Origin: Epiperipatus broadwayi | Taxonomy: Eukaryota > Onychophora > Udeonychophora > Euonychophora > Peripatidae | Direction of reading: 5' to 3' | Assembly: GCA_028023455.1 (NCBI GenBank) | Contig: JAQFVV010006256.1 | Location: 1,304,001-1,368,000 of the forward strand | DNA: 64,000 nt | Shown: in pieces, positions 37,155 to 50,121 of the stretch | Layout: every line of letters begins with the position of its first letter | Position numbering within the stretch: the stretch's first letter is position 1 | Program-made: the position numbers and the translations under genes | The notes under the pieces: model-generated | Database searches by the model: none | The model's input: the letters and a program-made list of their open reading frames with translations, nothing else | Told to the model about the DNA's origin: nothing

Positions 37155-38745
37155 AGTTTAAATAAGAAAATAGATTGCATATAATTTGAAATAACCTGGA
37201 TGCTATTTGATTAGCATTGTCGATATGTTATTTATACAGGCACTAAAAAAAAAATAATTTTTTTTTGATTGTCAGTTATGTGATACAGTAAAAGTTTCAA
37301 CAACAACAATAAAAAAATTAAAATTAAATTGATGCTTTTATTGCTAATATATTTATTACTTTCAAAGTCACAACAAATAAAAGTGCTTGCTGGCTCACAA
37401 TTAGCATGAAATGATGTTGTAAATGTAAGATGTTATAATTAATTATCTTTTTGATTTAGTTATTATATTTCTCTAAGCTAAATATTTTGTATCCCAACAA
37501 TCTTCATAAAAATGATATATATTTTCTTATCTTTAATATATCTTACTTCTATTTTGTGTTGCTTTTGTCTTTGTTTTTCTTAAAGTTTTATTATTAAACT
37601 TTTATTTGGCAAATGCAATATAGAATAATGGTGAGTTAATCACATCAATGAAAAAAGCAACCATAAACTATTTCCATATATTATGTTGAAAATCATAAAT
37701 AAATATTAACAGAATGTGGTTATAATGCTGGACGATAGACCACCAGATCATCAACATGCTAATGAAGAACAGCGAAAGACATTTCCCAATATTGCTGATC
37801 TATATGATGCATCTAAATTAATCCATTTAGATGTCTAATTGCTGATATTGATATGTAAAAAAAAATTAATCAGAGACAAAATCATACTAGAAGATAAAAT
37901 ATTTTAAGTATAAATCCTTTCGCCTTATGTCAGAAAAATAGGAAATTAATCATTTATACACTGACATCCTTAGAGTTAATTAAATAAAATGAACTAGAAT
38001 GAGAGACTTTAAATCATGGAAATGTAATGCCTATTATTCAGGTTATAGATAATATAGAAGAAATTATGTGGCTTTTATTTTCAGAAAGGATAAACCTCAC
38101 AAGATGTAAATGACAATCTAAGTTCACTTTTGAGACACATTCAATATTACTTTTCAATATCTCAGGCAAAATATGTTTGGTAATTAATATCTGAAATACA
38201 AAAGTTGGAAATAAAAAGGAATGAAAGGCTGTTGAGCAATATGGATTTGGAATCAGAAATAAAGGAAAAAATTATTTTAGTGTATGTGTGAATTTAATGA
38301 CTTTATTGTTAATACATTTTTCAAGCAGTTTAAGCATTGATTGTATACATCATGACATTATGGAATGGAGTTTACAGGAATTTATTTAATGCATGGATTT
38401 TTTAAAGAAAAACACAATAAAATATTCTGGAGATTCCAACAATACAATGCTCTAGTGACTTAACTAAAATCTTCAAAGCAGTCATAATATTTATAGAGAC
38501 AATCATTAACTATGCATTTCGTCGTTTTTATTTACATATTCAATTTTCTTTGCAATTGCCATTAAATTATCTAACATTCATTTTGAATTATCACAATGAT
38601 TCATTTTTGCTTTATTACCATTAACATAATTCATATGATTATCATCATTAGTATATAAAACTCTTAAGTGAATTTTTGATGTTCATAAAACCAATGACAT
38701 CTTCTCAAGATTCTATCTAGGATGCTGAATATGTTTGTAGCACTC
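37155..38745. other. AT-rich stretch, nothing recognised
   Basis: No coding similarity or RNA gene was found. Confidence 0.5.
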
Positions 38746-38916
38746 AAAGTTTACACATGCCAATAGACATCACATGATCATCATTTCTTATGTTTGCTTA
38801 TAATTTATTAAAACAGGCAACACTTACTATACGTATTGCCACACACAGCAAGCTAGAGTAATCAATGGATGCTAGAAGGTTTGTGCATAAAATCCCCATC
38901 TAGTGCCTACTCATCC

Positions 38917-38966
38917 AATATCCTCAGATAGGTTCTAGCTTGTGGCTTTCATCAGTGAGGAGCCTT
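38917..38966 (-). ncRNA. Hammerhead ribozyme, slightly decayed (family A)
   Basis: Minus strand: stem I TCCTCA, CTGATGA (38949-38955), short stem II AGC-CACAA-GCT, then GAAC where GAAAC is expected and ATC at the cleavage site (GTC in other copies). Stem I closes with TGAGGA. The third stem I pair is U-A here and U-G elsewhere, so pairing is retained. Confidence 0.75.
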
Positions 38967-39666
38967 GGATCTGAGAGCACTGCACCTAGATATTAGGATC
39001 TAATGCAATCCTCTAGCAGCCATCTTTTATCTCCACTTAACTACAAAACTATGAGTCTTAAATTCAAAACACCTTAATATTTTCAATCCAAGCTCATTAG
39101 CTTATATAGTCATAAAGGTCTGAACTCAGTTTAGTACCTGTACATTTTGATGTCTTTGGTTCTTTAATAACTATAGCCACCACTATCCGATTAGGCAGGA
39201 TTGATTTTAAGCCAATAAACATCACATGATCACCATTTCTTATGCTTGCTTATAACTGTTATTAAAACAGGCAAAACTCACTATATGTATTGCCACACAC
39301 AGCAAGCTAGAGTAATCAATGGATGCCAGAAGGCTCCAGCTTGCTGTGTGTGGCAATATGTATAGTGAGTTTTGCCTGTTTTAATAAGTTAAGAAATGGT
39401 AATCATGTGATGTTTATTGGCTTAAAACCAATCTTGCCTAATAGGATAATGGTGGCTATGGTTATTAAAGAACCAAAGACACCAAAATGTATAGGTACTG
39501 AACTGAGTTCAGACCTATATAACTATATAAGCTAATGAGCTTGGATTGAAAATATTAAGGTGTTTTCAATTTAAGACTCATAATTTTGTAGTTAAGTGGA
39601 GATAAAAGGTGGCTGCTAGAGGGTTGCATTAAATCCTAAAATCTAGGTGCAGTGCTCTCAGATCCA

Positions 39667-39714
39667 AGGCTCCTCACTGACGAAGACCACATGCCAGAAA
39701 CTAGTCTGGGAATA
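39667..39714 (+). ncRNA. Hammerhead ribozyme with complete core bases but weak stem II (family A)
   Basis: Plus strand: TCCTCA, CTGACGA (39677-39683), a degenerate stem II segment, GAAAC (39697-39701), TA loop, and GTC (39704-39706) as cleavage triplet. TGGGAA then pairs with the first strand with one C/A mismatch. All catalytic core bases are present. Confidence 0.78.
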
Positions 39715-39834
39715 TTGGATGAGTAGGCACTAGATGGGTATTTTATGCACAAGCCTTCTGGCATCTATTGATTATTCTAGCTTGCTGTGTGTGGCAATAC
39801 ATATAGTGAGTTTTGCCTAGTTTACACATGATTA

Positions 39835-40420
39835 ATTCAATATCTGTTTTACGGCAAACTTATGACTATATTTTTGTTAGTGAAAGTGAATTGTTTCATT
39901 TATAAGCATTAAGAGTATATCTATTTGATCACAAAAACAATCTATTACATTTTTCTTTAAAGCAAGGAAATAAATTTAAATATCTTAATAAATTGAATGT
40001 AATTTCTGTAACAATAGATCGAAACATGATCCACTCTATACTTAAGAGTAATCTCAATTTGTAGTCTAATTCAGTTTTCTCATCTATCAAAGCTTAGATT
40101 CTAAAATAATTTGTAGAAATAGTCTGATTGGAAACATAATTGATACCAATACTTTTAAAAACCGTTTCCTTAATACTGGTATATTCTATTTTTTAAAAAA
40201 TGCTCACTTTAAATTCTGCATAAGAAATTAAATATTACAGTGAGAAATATTGGCACATTAAGTCCACTTCTTTGCCATAGCTTCCCCTTTTTTACATATT
40301 TTTCTATCAGATATTAGAAGATGGGCTGTCTCACAGAAATGTATGTAAAGCTGTTATGCAAATCAGATTTACCATTAACTTAAAACAAAGTTTTACTATT
40401 TTAAAAAATATCTCAATTCA
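39835..40420. other. AT-rich stretch, nothing recognised
   Basis: No features supported. Confidence 0.5.
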
Positions 40421-40424
40421 AAAT

Positions 40425-40537
40425 TTTTTTTTTTTTCTCATGTGTCATAGCATCAGCTGGGAAGCGAACCTGCTAACCCAGGACAACTGCTTGTAAAGCA
40501 GCTTTCGCTGACCTCTCAACCACCAATGCTTGACATC
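40425..40537 (-). mobile_element. tRNA-derived SINE, copy 3
   Basis: On the minus strand the order is CATTGGTGGTTGAGAGGTCA (box A region), GGTTCGCTTCC (box B), GATGCTATGACACAT and a terminal A run (40425-40436 read inverted). This is the cleanest copy of the family also found at 4597 and 18528. Confidence 0.8.
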
Positions 40538-40539
40538 TT

Positions 40540-40955
40540 TTTTAATGTTCAACTAAGAAATTCTTCAAACCACAAACAATTATGGCATAAGAAATCGAAC
40601 TTAGTGAAACCCCAAATTTCTTTTTCAAGATCCAACAGAAAAGCTACTGGATTTTATCTTCATAATTGTTACTGGAATCTCATCAAGAAGTTCAGGAATA
40701 CCCAGCATCATTTTTCTTATTTACTTTACATTAGTCTTACTAGAGGGGAAGAGGGGGGGCTGTCATTTGGAGAATCTGTGAGATCAAACAAAAGTAATAG
40801 CCTTCAGTTTTCCTTGAAAAATATTAATACAAATTATAACAAAAATAATAAAGATGAAGCAGAGATGAATGGAATAAACATAAGAACTATACCATAAAGA
40901 TTTTAACCAAGACAATTTAAGTGAGTTAACTGTATAGAGAAATTCTCAGAAATGG
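40540..40955. other. Unrecognised 123-codon frame next to the SINE
   Basis: An open frame at 40526-40897 begins within the SINE and runs on into sequence rich in Asn, Ser and Lys. I do not recognise it. It may include a 5' scrap of the LINE that follows. Confidence 0.35.
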
Positions 40956-40959
40956 AACA

Positions 40960-41720
40960 TGAGATCAAATATTATTGATTGACCCTATTGTCAAAAATAA
41001 AATTTCTGGAATTAATGGCAATGCAGCAAAACTTTTGATGTAACCAAATTATGGCCAAATAACTTGAAAAATATTAAATAATTTATAGATTGAAAAAAGT
41101 CAATTTATATTTCTATGCAAAAAAAAAAAGGCGTCTTTTTGATATGGTGGGAATTTTTTTTATATAATATCATATCCAATATACAAAAAAGATTATGCCA
41201 AAAATCATTCAGCATAGATCACATTTGAACAAAACTATCAGATATTCAAGCTGGTTTCTGGAAAGATCAAGGAATAAAAATAATAATTAAAAATGGTTAG
41301 GAAAAACAGAAATCTACATCTACTCTATTATTACAAAACCGTTGAGTAAGATCACTATTATAAATTATAGAATGTTTTTAGGATAATGGGTATATTAAAG
41401 CTTACTACTGTTTTTATAAGCAATCTCTATATGGGATTGGAAGTTACAGTTAGAACAATCTATAGTGAAATAGAATGTCTCTATTCTGCCAAAAGAATCA
41501 ATCAGAGTTGCATATTGTCATACTGTTTATTTATTTTATATATGGAGGATGTTATGAAGACAAAACAGATTAGATGAATTACAAATGAGGATTTATGACT
41601 GGTAGAAGAAACATTGATAACTTGCAACAACACAACTGAAATAAAAAAGATTTCAAAACACTTATTAGAAAGTTAAATATAAGGTGAAAAAAAAGGATTA
41701 TGATAAAGCATAATAAGAAA
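40960..41720 (+). pseudogene. LINE reverse transcriptase fragment
   Basis: Broken frames give successive RT blocks. INGNAAKLL (about 41010-41036) corresponds to the pre-RT region, and SDIQAGFWKDQG (about 41239-41275) to the QAGFRxxRG motif. MGILKLTTVFISNLYMGLEVTVRT (41386-41457) corresponds to the G-P-LxxLY-G-EATVRT block. QSCILSYCLFILYMEDVM (about 41503-41556) corresponds to the GVRQGCxLSPxLFNLYxE motif B. The YADD motif after it is not recovered. Neighbours do not include an endonuclease domain. It is a dead fragment of a LINE different from the copies on the minus strand at 47 and 61 kb. Confidence 0.72.
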
Positions 41721-41724
41721 AAAG

Positions 41725-42745
41725 ATTATGTCAACAGGAGAGGAGAGTCAATAAGAGATTTTAAAAGTCAATTGTTTTTATATCTTTAGAATACCATTAA
41801 CAAAGGGAAATCCAATAATCAACAAACTCATCATAAACTGGAATCAATCAGTGAAAAGTCTGGTAAATATTTTTTAAATATAGAAATATCTGTGAAAAAT
41901 AAAGATCAGAATTGTTCAGCCAATGCTGTTTCCTGAGACTCTCAAGGTGAAAGTTGAACAATGGAAAAAAAGTACTGTTGATTTGAACTGTATTGCTGGG
42001 AACATTTTTGAAAACACTATAAAAAGCAAAAAAAATATTCAAGTGAATATTTAATCAGATTAGACCTGAACTTTTACTTGAATAACAAATGGTTTATTTG
42101 AAAGTATCTTATTTTGGTTATAATTTAATCCAATAAATTAATTAGTGCTTGAGGAGACTGATGGTCAAAGATGATGGTAGCCATCAATAAAATAAAGGGG
42201 AAAATCATACCATCACTATAATAAATAAATAATTAAAGAATCTGAAAAAATAAACAAACCAACCAATTGGATATGGTCCATGATGATGTAGAGTCTGACC
42301 TGCTGCATAAATAAAAAAAATCCATACTTAATGAATTATTAGGAGACTTTGTATAGTTACTGGCAATAAAAACAGAAAAATACCACATTAATGTCTGCAC
42401 AAAAAGTTTATTGACAACACAAGTGGGTGAAATTAATGTTCTGATGGGGTTGAAATAATGCACTTGTGTGTACATGATATAGGAATGGCAGGTATAAAAA
42501 ACGATTTTACACATTACAATACTATGTGCTGCAAGGAGAAAATGTATGTGCTTACTTATTTGATGAATCATAGACCACAAATTATCAGTTAATCAGGTGA
42601 TGTTATGCACACATCGATGAGTATTATTTTCATATAAATCGAACAAAGTTCCTTTGGTTTCATCATTGTTGAAAAAAATAATATTGTTGCATAACATTTT
42701 ATAAGTAAGTTTATGTCTTTTCTAATTATTAGAATTTTTAATTTA
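41725..42745. other. Unrecognised stretch
   Basis: May include decayed 3' LINE sequence near its start. A 115-codon minus-strand frame at 42233-42580 is not recognised. Confidence 0.4.
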
Positions 42746-42754
42746 ATATAGTTT

Positions 42755-44559
42755 ATAGACCACAAAATGAGCTAATTAAAGAAAAGAAAAATTGATGCCG
42801 AATGCAGTATTATAAAGATAATTGGTCATTCAAATATTTAATTGCAAATATAGACAATAAAGCTGTTTGGTTGGTTTGTAATGAAACTATTTTCATTTTT
42901 AAAGAATATATTTTAAAAAGTCATTTTTCAACAAAATATTTCAATAAATTTAAGGTATGTAAACAATAAAATACTTTTAAAAATCTGTCAAATACTGATA
43001 ACATAAGATTGCAAAACTATGCACATTATTTTCTGATGAGAAATTTGTAAAGGAATGCTTAATAGATATTGTTGAGTTATTATGCCCTGATGAAAAACCA
43101 ATGTTTGAAAAAATTAGACTTTCACAAAAAAACTCTTGTGAGATACATTGATAATATTTCAAGCAATTTATGCGATCAATTAATATTAAAATTGGAAGTG
43201 TACTTACTATGCAGTGTTTTAGACGAATCATGTGACATTACTGATATGAGTCAGTTTTTAATCTTTATTTGAGGTATAAATAATAGATTTGAAATTATGG
43301 AGGAAACACTTTCATGTCCTATGGAAGACGTACCTACTGGTGACATTTTTAAAATAATCCTTTAAGAAGTTTTGCAAAAAAGCATAATATAAAGTGAAAC
43401 AAAATTATCAATATCACAATCAGTGGGTGTCTTAGTTTGACCGGAAAAACCACTGGATTATTAAAAAAAAAAGCGTCTAAATAAAGCGTATTCCAGAAAA
43501 AGAAATAATCTTCTTATATAATTCAAATCCTTTGCAAAAGAGTTCTAAAACTGAAACACATTATATCAATTTTAATGAAAGTAGTTTTGTTCATAGAAGA
43601 GCTTTAAATCCCAGCAATTCATAAAATTTTTGAAAAAAATTGAATGTGACTTTATCAATACTATTCCATACTATACAAACATAAGATGGCTGAGTCTTGC
43701 AAAAGTGTTAAAATGACTTAATGATTTCTTGGATGAGATTGTTAAATTTTAAATGTTAAAGACAAGCTTAACAAATTTTGTGAATTAAAAGATGAACAAT
43801 GGCTGAACAATTTTTTCTACTATGTTGATATGTTAACGTTTCAAAATAAATTAAATTTATCATTACAAGGATTTACAACAAAACTAGAAGTTATTTTCAC
43901 AACAATTTCAAAAGGAATAGTTAACTTACTTTCCAATTTGGCAAAAAAAGAAAACAAAACTTAAAAATGTGCTGATTTATAAGTGACTTATTCAATGAAT
44001 TTGGAACTGATCAATTTGCAATCAAATTTAATAATAAAGAACCAATTTGTTGGGAAAAAAAAAGGATTTTTATGTCTCTTTAAATTCACAAATGTTTAAA
44101 AATATTCTGGATAATGCCCAGGAATATTTGGTGTTCTTTGGATCAATATATGTATGCATTAATGAAAAATATAAAGAGCAAAATCAGATCACGAGTAACT
44201 AATAAAAATTTAGAAGCTGTTCTATGAATAGCCACTTATGAATTGAATCCCAATTTTGATGCAATCATAATTCAGGAGCATTCCAAATTCAATCCCTCCA
44301 TTTAAATTTTTGTAACAGTAAGTTTTCTGTATTTACTTTATCATGACAATAAAAATGTTTGTTATAAATTTTAGTTTTTATCTATAATTGATTTTTATTT
44401 AGAACATTTTGTATTTATAATTTTTTAAAAATATGTTAATAATTTGGTAAATTTAACTTTTTTTAGGTCCTGAATTTTTTGTTAAATCATTCAATCTATG
44501 CAGTGTCATGATAAGAAAATTTCATTTAGCTCTCTAACGAAAAAAGTTGCCAAACCCTA
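42755..44559 (+). mobile_element. hAT element copy, GTF2IRD2/FAM200-like, right end visible
   Basis: The transposase remnant below is followed at 44546-44559 by a terminal sequence that, read inverted, begins CTAGGGTTTGGCAACTTTTT. This resembles hAT termini starting CAGGG. I could not find the matching left terminus near 42.6-42.77 kb, so the left boundary is only where coding similarity begins. Confidence 0.65.
42775..44310 (+). pseudogene. hAT transposase pseudogene, nearly full domain order
   Basis: Several frames together cover most of a hAT transposase. The order begins with KRKIDAECSIIK (about 42784), then a BED-finger remnant LVCNETIFIFKEYILKSHF with the first Cys changed. FVKECLIDIVELLCPDEKPMFEKIRLS (about 43043-43125) follows, then SSNLCDQLILKLEVYLLCSVLDESCDITDMSQFLIFI (43156-43272), which includes the LDES catalytic Asp. 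Next are YTNIRWLSLAKVL (about 43675), a helical region with LSLQGFTTKLEVIF, and a C-terminal LEAVL-IATYELNPNFDAI (about 44210-44265). Several stops and frameshifts make it non-functional. The closest named relatives are GTF2IRD2/FAM200-type domesticated hATs. Confidence 0.82.
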
Positions 44560-44564
44560 GTTTA

Positions 44565-45775
44565 GATCATTTTGAAGAAATGTCATTTCTATGATAACCA
44601 GAAGTTATAATTGACTTAACAGCATCAAAAAACAATAAATAAAAAATAACTTTATTTTTTTATAGGCATAATACATCTTAATAATGTAAAGGGCTCATTA
44701 AAGTTTACAATGTCTACATGTAGATATTAGAAATAAAATAGGATAAGATAAAAAGCAATGATAAAATACCACTAATGATAAACATGTGTTACCATTTGAT
44801 CATAGTCAATCTAATTTTCTTTCAGCCTGAGAACTTACGGCCATTAGCTAATATTTCCATTTATTACTAGATGAACATAAATTTTAAGCAGTCTCTGTTG
44901 CTTTAAAGATATAATTGTATTGTTGAATTAAACTACCTGAAATTTTGATTAAAAGATGTTCAAATTCTAGTAGCAAAATTAATGTTTTTCATAAAAATGG
45001 CAGTTTTTTAAAGTTGTAATAGGATTATTTTGCAATATAATTTAAAATCATGTAAATGTAAAATTAGAATTTGTTTTTGCAGTAAATATTAATATTTTTT
45101 TTTTTATAATAATGATATTAAAAACGTCTATATTTTAAAAACTAACTAACAATATAAATAAAATGTGTTACATGAAGAATTTTATTTAACACATTTTATT
45201 TATTTATTGTTTGTATTTATTGAATGAAAAACCTTAAAATTTACTAAATAGAATTAAAACATTTACTATGTATAAAAAAAAAAAAAAGAAAAGAAAAAGA
45301 GTATAATCAAACAAAAAAAAAATCCACACCCATTAAAGTTTTTAGAATAGATATAAGAATAACATTCTTATAACATTCTCATAATCTATCTACATAAAAT
45401 ATGAACAATATATAAGTTAAATATTAACATTGTATTATAACCAATATATGTATAATTATTAATTTTAAAAACAGAATTTTAATTTTAAAGAATATGTTCT
45501 ACCACACAAAATTAAGTTTCAATTAATTTTATTTCATTACAGCTTATGATATTGTAAGATCTATGTGCTATTTTTTTTTTGTTTACTGAAAATAAAACTT
45601 TATTTACAATTTTTTAAAATACTCCCCCCCCCCCCCCCAATATTCCTGATTTCCATATCCATTTATCCCTGGCTTGGAAAAAGTGAAAAATAAAATTAAA
45701 AGTTAAAACTTCCTATATATATTGTTTGCTGCATATATAGAATTTACACACCTATATATATATGTGTGTTTGCTT
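44565..45775. other. AT-rich stretch with C-tract
   Basis: No genes. A run of about 16 C occurs at 45632-45648. Confidence 0.5.
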
Positions 45776-45780
45776 AAAAT

Positions 45781-45839
45781 TGAAATTCAGATAATAGCAA
45801 AATACGTTTTCATTGTGTTTTGCTATTATCTGAATTTCA
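45781..45839. repeat. Perfect 22-bp hairpin
   Basis: Arms 45781-45802 and 45818-45839 are exact inverse complements around a 15-nt loop. It is preceded by a short TA/TG microsatellite. It could be a small foldback element or an isolated inverted repeat. Confidence 0.85.
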
Positions 45840-45844
45840 GTGTC

Positions 45845-46950
45845 TGCTACATGGCTTGGGTACAAATTTCCAGAGGATTCCTGTAGCTCAAAAATTGTAA
45901 TTTATTTACAAATAAAAATTACAATATTGTGCTATTAAATTATTATATTACCTTTATTAAAACTTAATAATAATAAACTAATAATAATTACAATATATAG
46001 AAAATGGAAATTATATCATAATATACAATAACACATTCATATTATTGTAGAGCAATTAAAAACAAAAAGGATCAAATAATAACAGATATGAAATCAGATT
46101 TGGTTACAGTAGGTAAATTTGTCTAAGCAATAGTATAATGATCTATGTTAAATCTTGTTATTAAATGTATCAGCTTCTTTTAAAAACAATGATTTAAACA
46201 TGTAAATATGTTTTCATTAAAAAAAACTTAAAAAAAGTTCAGCATACATCTCACTAAGCAATGACAAAAATTATACTAATTTTCAAACAAAATGTGACAG
46301 TCATAATCTATCTGAAATTGCATATCCAAATAACAAATCAATTCAAAACAAAAAATCATGAAGTATGATTTTAAAATCCTGGAGAATCTAGAAATTTAAG
46401 TGCAAACTACTATTTCATCAACAGCAGTCACTCATAAATATGACCATTTCAACTCCAAGAAAGATTTTAAAAAAATTACTTTAGAAATGAATTTTGTGAT
46501 AACTGTATAAAATAATTTACGAACACAAACATGTCCACATATAGAACACTTTTATCTTTATTTGATATTTTGTGTTGTCTTATAATTTCTTCAGAAAACC
46601 TTTCTTTCTAAAATACTTCAACACCATGACTAATTGTAGATTCCTAAAATATTCTATTTTCTACTATAAATTTCTAATGAAAACAATCAACATTGCACTT
46701 CTATAAAATGTCAGAGATAATTGTTATAAGTAAATGGAATCGACTTCCCTCATAAAAATCATCCTCAAGTTTACCATAAAACATCTTTTAGGAAGTGTCC
46801 AATCTACTAAAGATGTGATTTTACAATAATGAACTCTAGTGAAACACATCCAGTAAATTTTGACATTATATTTTTAAAATTTTATGAAATATTCATAAAG
46901 GAAACTTTTCTAATATCTTTATGATGCATTTATAATGTGCCAAGTCTGAC
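45845..46950. other. AT-rich stretch, nothing recognised
   Basis: No supported genes, RNAs or repeats. Confidence 0.5.
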
Positions 46951-46959
46951 TTACAAATA

Positions 46960-48420
46960 ATAAATTAGGTAAAATAATTCTATATACAATTATTTAGGTT
47001 GCTGCAGTATTTCCTTTTGATGAATACCCTATTTTTTAATTGCTGAAGCACAATTAAAGTCTGTGTTATATCTCTACATTTAAGACCATCTTTCAACTTA
47101 TAAAATCTACAAAGATATTTAAATTTGTTTACATTATCTAGTTGATATCCATCAAAACTAAAAGTTGTGGAGAATTTTTTTTCCATGATTAGATGTTAAG
47201 CAACTTAATCAAAGTCTTTATATGCTGCATTCAAAACATTAAGAACATTCTACAATTGTTTTTTGAAGTGGCAAAAATAGCACAATTACCAGCATATTGT
47301 AAATCCAAAATGTAACACACTAAATTCTTGTTACTTTTAATCAATTCAAATAAAAAATTCCACCAATGAAACATGTACTGCATCTTAATCCCTGATTCAT
47401 TAAGCTATCTTTAAACAGTTCCAAAGACTACTATGAGTTAGTACATATCCATGTTTAACATTAGTTTTAATTCACATTTCTAAGATTTTTTATTTGTAAT
47501 AAAATACTTCCTTTCATTTCATAATGTAGACTGTGTACGCAAATAAACTTTATGGATAATCAAGTAATTTCAAATAATACTATAGATATGTTCAATGTAA
47601 CATTTCTATTATAAATCATTACTTCATTTCTGACCCCACTTTTCCAATGCAAATTGTTTTATTCTACTACAAACTAAGTCGTTTCTTTGTAATTCCTATA
47701 TTTTCTATATTCTCTTTCTTCTAGACAATCATCCACAATTATATCTTTTAATATCTCAATTCACTGTGTGAAGTTTTCTGTAGAATTTAAATTTTTTTAT
47801 ACTTCTATAATTGTATGCATATCTCATTACTAACTTATATTACTGTTTTTCTTATTTCTTTTCTAACTTAGCAATTTTGAATAATTATTACCTATATCCT
47901 ATTTTAATTTAACAAATGATCATTTATTTCTTGTCCCAATTTTTAAATTGTGACCTGAATCTATATCAGCTTCAGGATCTTTAGAATCGCTCTTTTTAAG
48001 CCTATTTTGAATCAAAAGAATCATCAATTGAATCTAATTCTTGGAGTTTTTCACTTGTAATCTTCCTACTATGAATTTTAAACCACGTATTCACTACTAT
48101 CATACATTTTCAACATCTCTCACTTGTTCATAACCCACAATCACCAACAATTATACAATCTCTTCCTACAATTCAAATATCCAATTAGTAAGATATAATT
48201 ATTATTATTATTTTTTTATTACAATAATTTTTGTACATATTTTCTATTTTATAGTGTTTGGCATGTGTATGTGAATAACGACTAATCTCTCTTTGAAATA
48301 TTTTCAGTTTTATCTCATCAACTTATCATTTACTTTTTAAAAAATCTGTTATTATAGAATCTAAATCTACAGCATTAGATCTCTTTTAGTTCCAAATATA
48401 GAAATAAAAAGTCCTTAAAC
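46960..48420 (-). pseudogene. LINE remnant with AP-endonuclease and RT motifs
   Basis: Minus-strand broken frames contain, from the right, CIIVGDCGL (about 48120-48165; the GDFN block of the AP endonuclease) and VNTWFKIHSRKIT (about 48060-48100; NTWF motif). Further on are LDLQYAGNCAIFATS (about 47260-47310; the RT YADD motif with both Asp lost) and FSFDGYQLDNVNKFKYLCRFYKLKDG (within 46980-47186; the FKYLGS block). The order EN-RT matches LINE ORF2, but spacing is compressed and frames are broken. Not functional. Confidence 0.65.
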
Positions 48421-48424
48421 CTGC

Positions 48425-50110
48425 CTCCCCAAAGGTAATCAATCTTGTCTTAGAGTTATACTTCTTGCTTTCTATGTTTACTCTTTATCAATAAATTTTC
48501 CAGTCACATATTTGCTTTTAATCCTAATATTACATCTTACAATTTTTTTAAGTCTAATCATTTTAGATAATCAGCCATAACTGGAGTGATATGGTTAATC
48601 TATGGAATCTATATCACTCCTAAAATACTTTTCTCTGGCAAACAAATCACATTTCTATGTTTATTTTATTTTATTTATCAATTTCCAGTTTTGTAAATGG
48701 TAATGGCACATGACACTTATGTATAGGATGTTGTTTGTTAAAAGTTAAATTATCTTAGTAAAAGATATGTAGATATAATGATGATAGTAATAATAAGCAC
48801 ATTAAAAACAATACAAAATATTAATTGGACTATTTTTAACTAATTGAATAATAAGATTTTGTTTAAAAATAAAAATTCGTTTTTCAAAATTTAATGATTA
48901 AAAATATAGTAATAACATTCATTTTTCATAAAACAATCACATACATTTCATTGAAGCATAATTTCATCATAGCAAGTTTAATTTTAAAAAAATAATCAAA
49001 TAGTTTTAACACTCAGGAGTTTGAGCATCACAAGTACCAGCACTGGAATTGATCTGAGAACCTTATATACCAGAATCTGACATTGTTCAAAATCAAATTG
49101 GATGTTTATATATAAAACGCTTGCATAATTTTTCTTCTATATATTCTCATTCTCAATTGTTTTTACAATCTTTTAACTGTTCATTTTCATGTCCACATAA
49201 TGCAGCCAAGCATTTTCAAATTATAAACATCTGGTTTTCGCTTAAGATCAATGGAAATATACGCAGTATACAAATGCACTTTTTACACCTTCATTTCCAT
49301 CTTTCTTTCAGTTTCAGAAAAGGTAAATTTTATTTTTCTACGATAAAAAATAAAAATTTATGATAATTTTTCTGATCAACTAAATTGAATTTTTTGTTTT
49401 TCTCTTAGTTTTTTTAATCTTAAGGCAGTAATATTCTCCTTGAAAATTACATCGGAAAAAATACATTCTATTGTTGTATTTTGAACATTATTGGGGCTGA
49501 TGGTAAGTCTTTATTTTTATATATTTTTTAATTATTATTTGAATTTATATTTGATAAAAAATATACGAAAAAATTACTATTGAAACTGCTGATCAAAAAA
49601 ATAGCTAATGATTGTGTAAATGTATATCGTGAATTATCTGCATTTTTCAGTATGATGTGGATTTGAGTCAAGAACTTGAATTAGGTGATATGAAACAAAG
49701 ATAAAACATATTTTGAAAATATTATGACCCGATTTAGATTTTTCTATAATGTCTTGTCTGCATTTTAATAATAATAAAAATACACAAATGCTAAAAGTAA
49801 AGGTTTTGACAGTACATAAACTTAGGCCGATTATATACTACTGCAATGTAAATTTCAAAGCTGCATATCAAATGCAAAGAGAGGTGGCAGTTGGTGAAGC
49901 TATTACTAAATTTATGGTCATAGCAGCATGAAGCAATATGAGTCCCCAAAACCTATAAAAATAGGATAAATAATACTACATTGCACTGACTCTAAACTAC
50001 TAATTTATATACCTCAAGCTTAACTCTATAATGAAATTAGTATATTATTCATTTTTTATTTTATTATTTTATTTTGTATATAGTGACTATTTTAATAGTA
50101 ATTTTTAATA
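48425..50110. other. AT-rich stretch with one short hairpin
   Basis: A 10-bp hairpin occurs at about 48581-48620. Unrecognised frames at 49121-49363 and 49749-49931 are probably chance. A weak SINE-like box B exists on the minus strand near 49040. Confidence 0.4.
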
Positions 50111-50121
50111 AATTACAAACT

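Larger units (their letters stand above)
38760..39818. mobile_element. Palindromic, partly tandem insertion with two hammerheads and 12-bp TSD
   Basis: AGTTTACACATG at 38748-38759 is repeated at 39819-39830, marking the insertion ends. Inside, a unit repeats in tandem with a 452-bp offset: 38759 matches 39211 and 38812 matches 39264. From about 39322 the same sequence continues in inverse orientation to 39818, giving two arms of about 500 bp. Each arm carries one hammerhead, on opposite strands. There is no coding capacity; a 70-codon frame at 39323-39535 is a by-product. Tandem and inverted partial copies with a variable-length TSD are known for PLE-type retrotransposition. That PLE enzymes made this one is inference. 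Confidence 0.8.
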
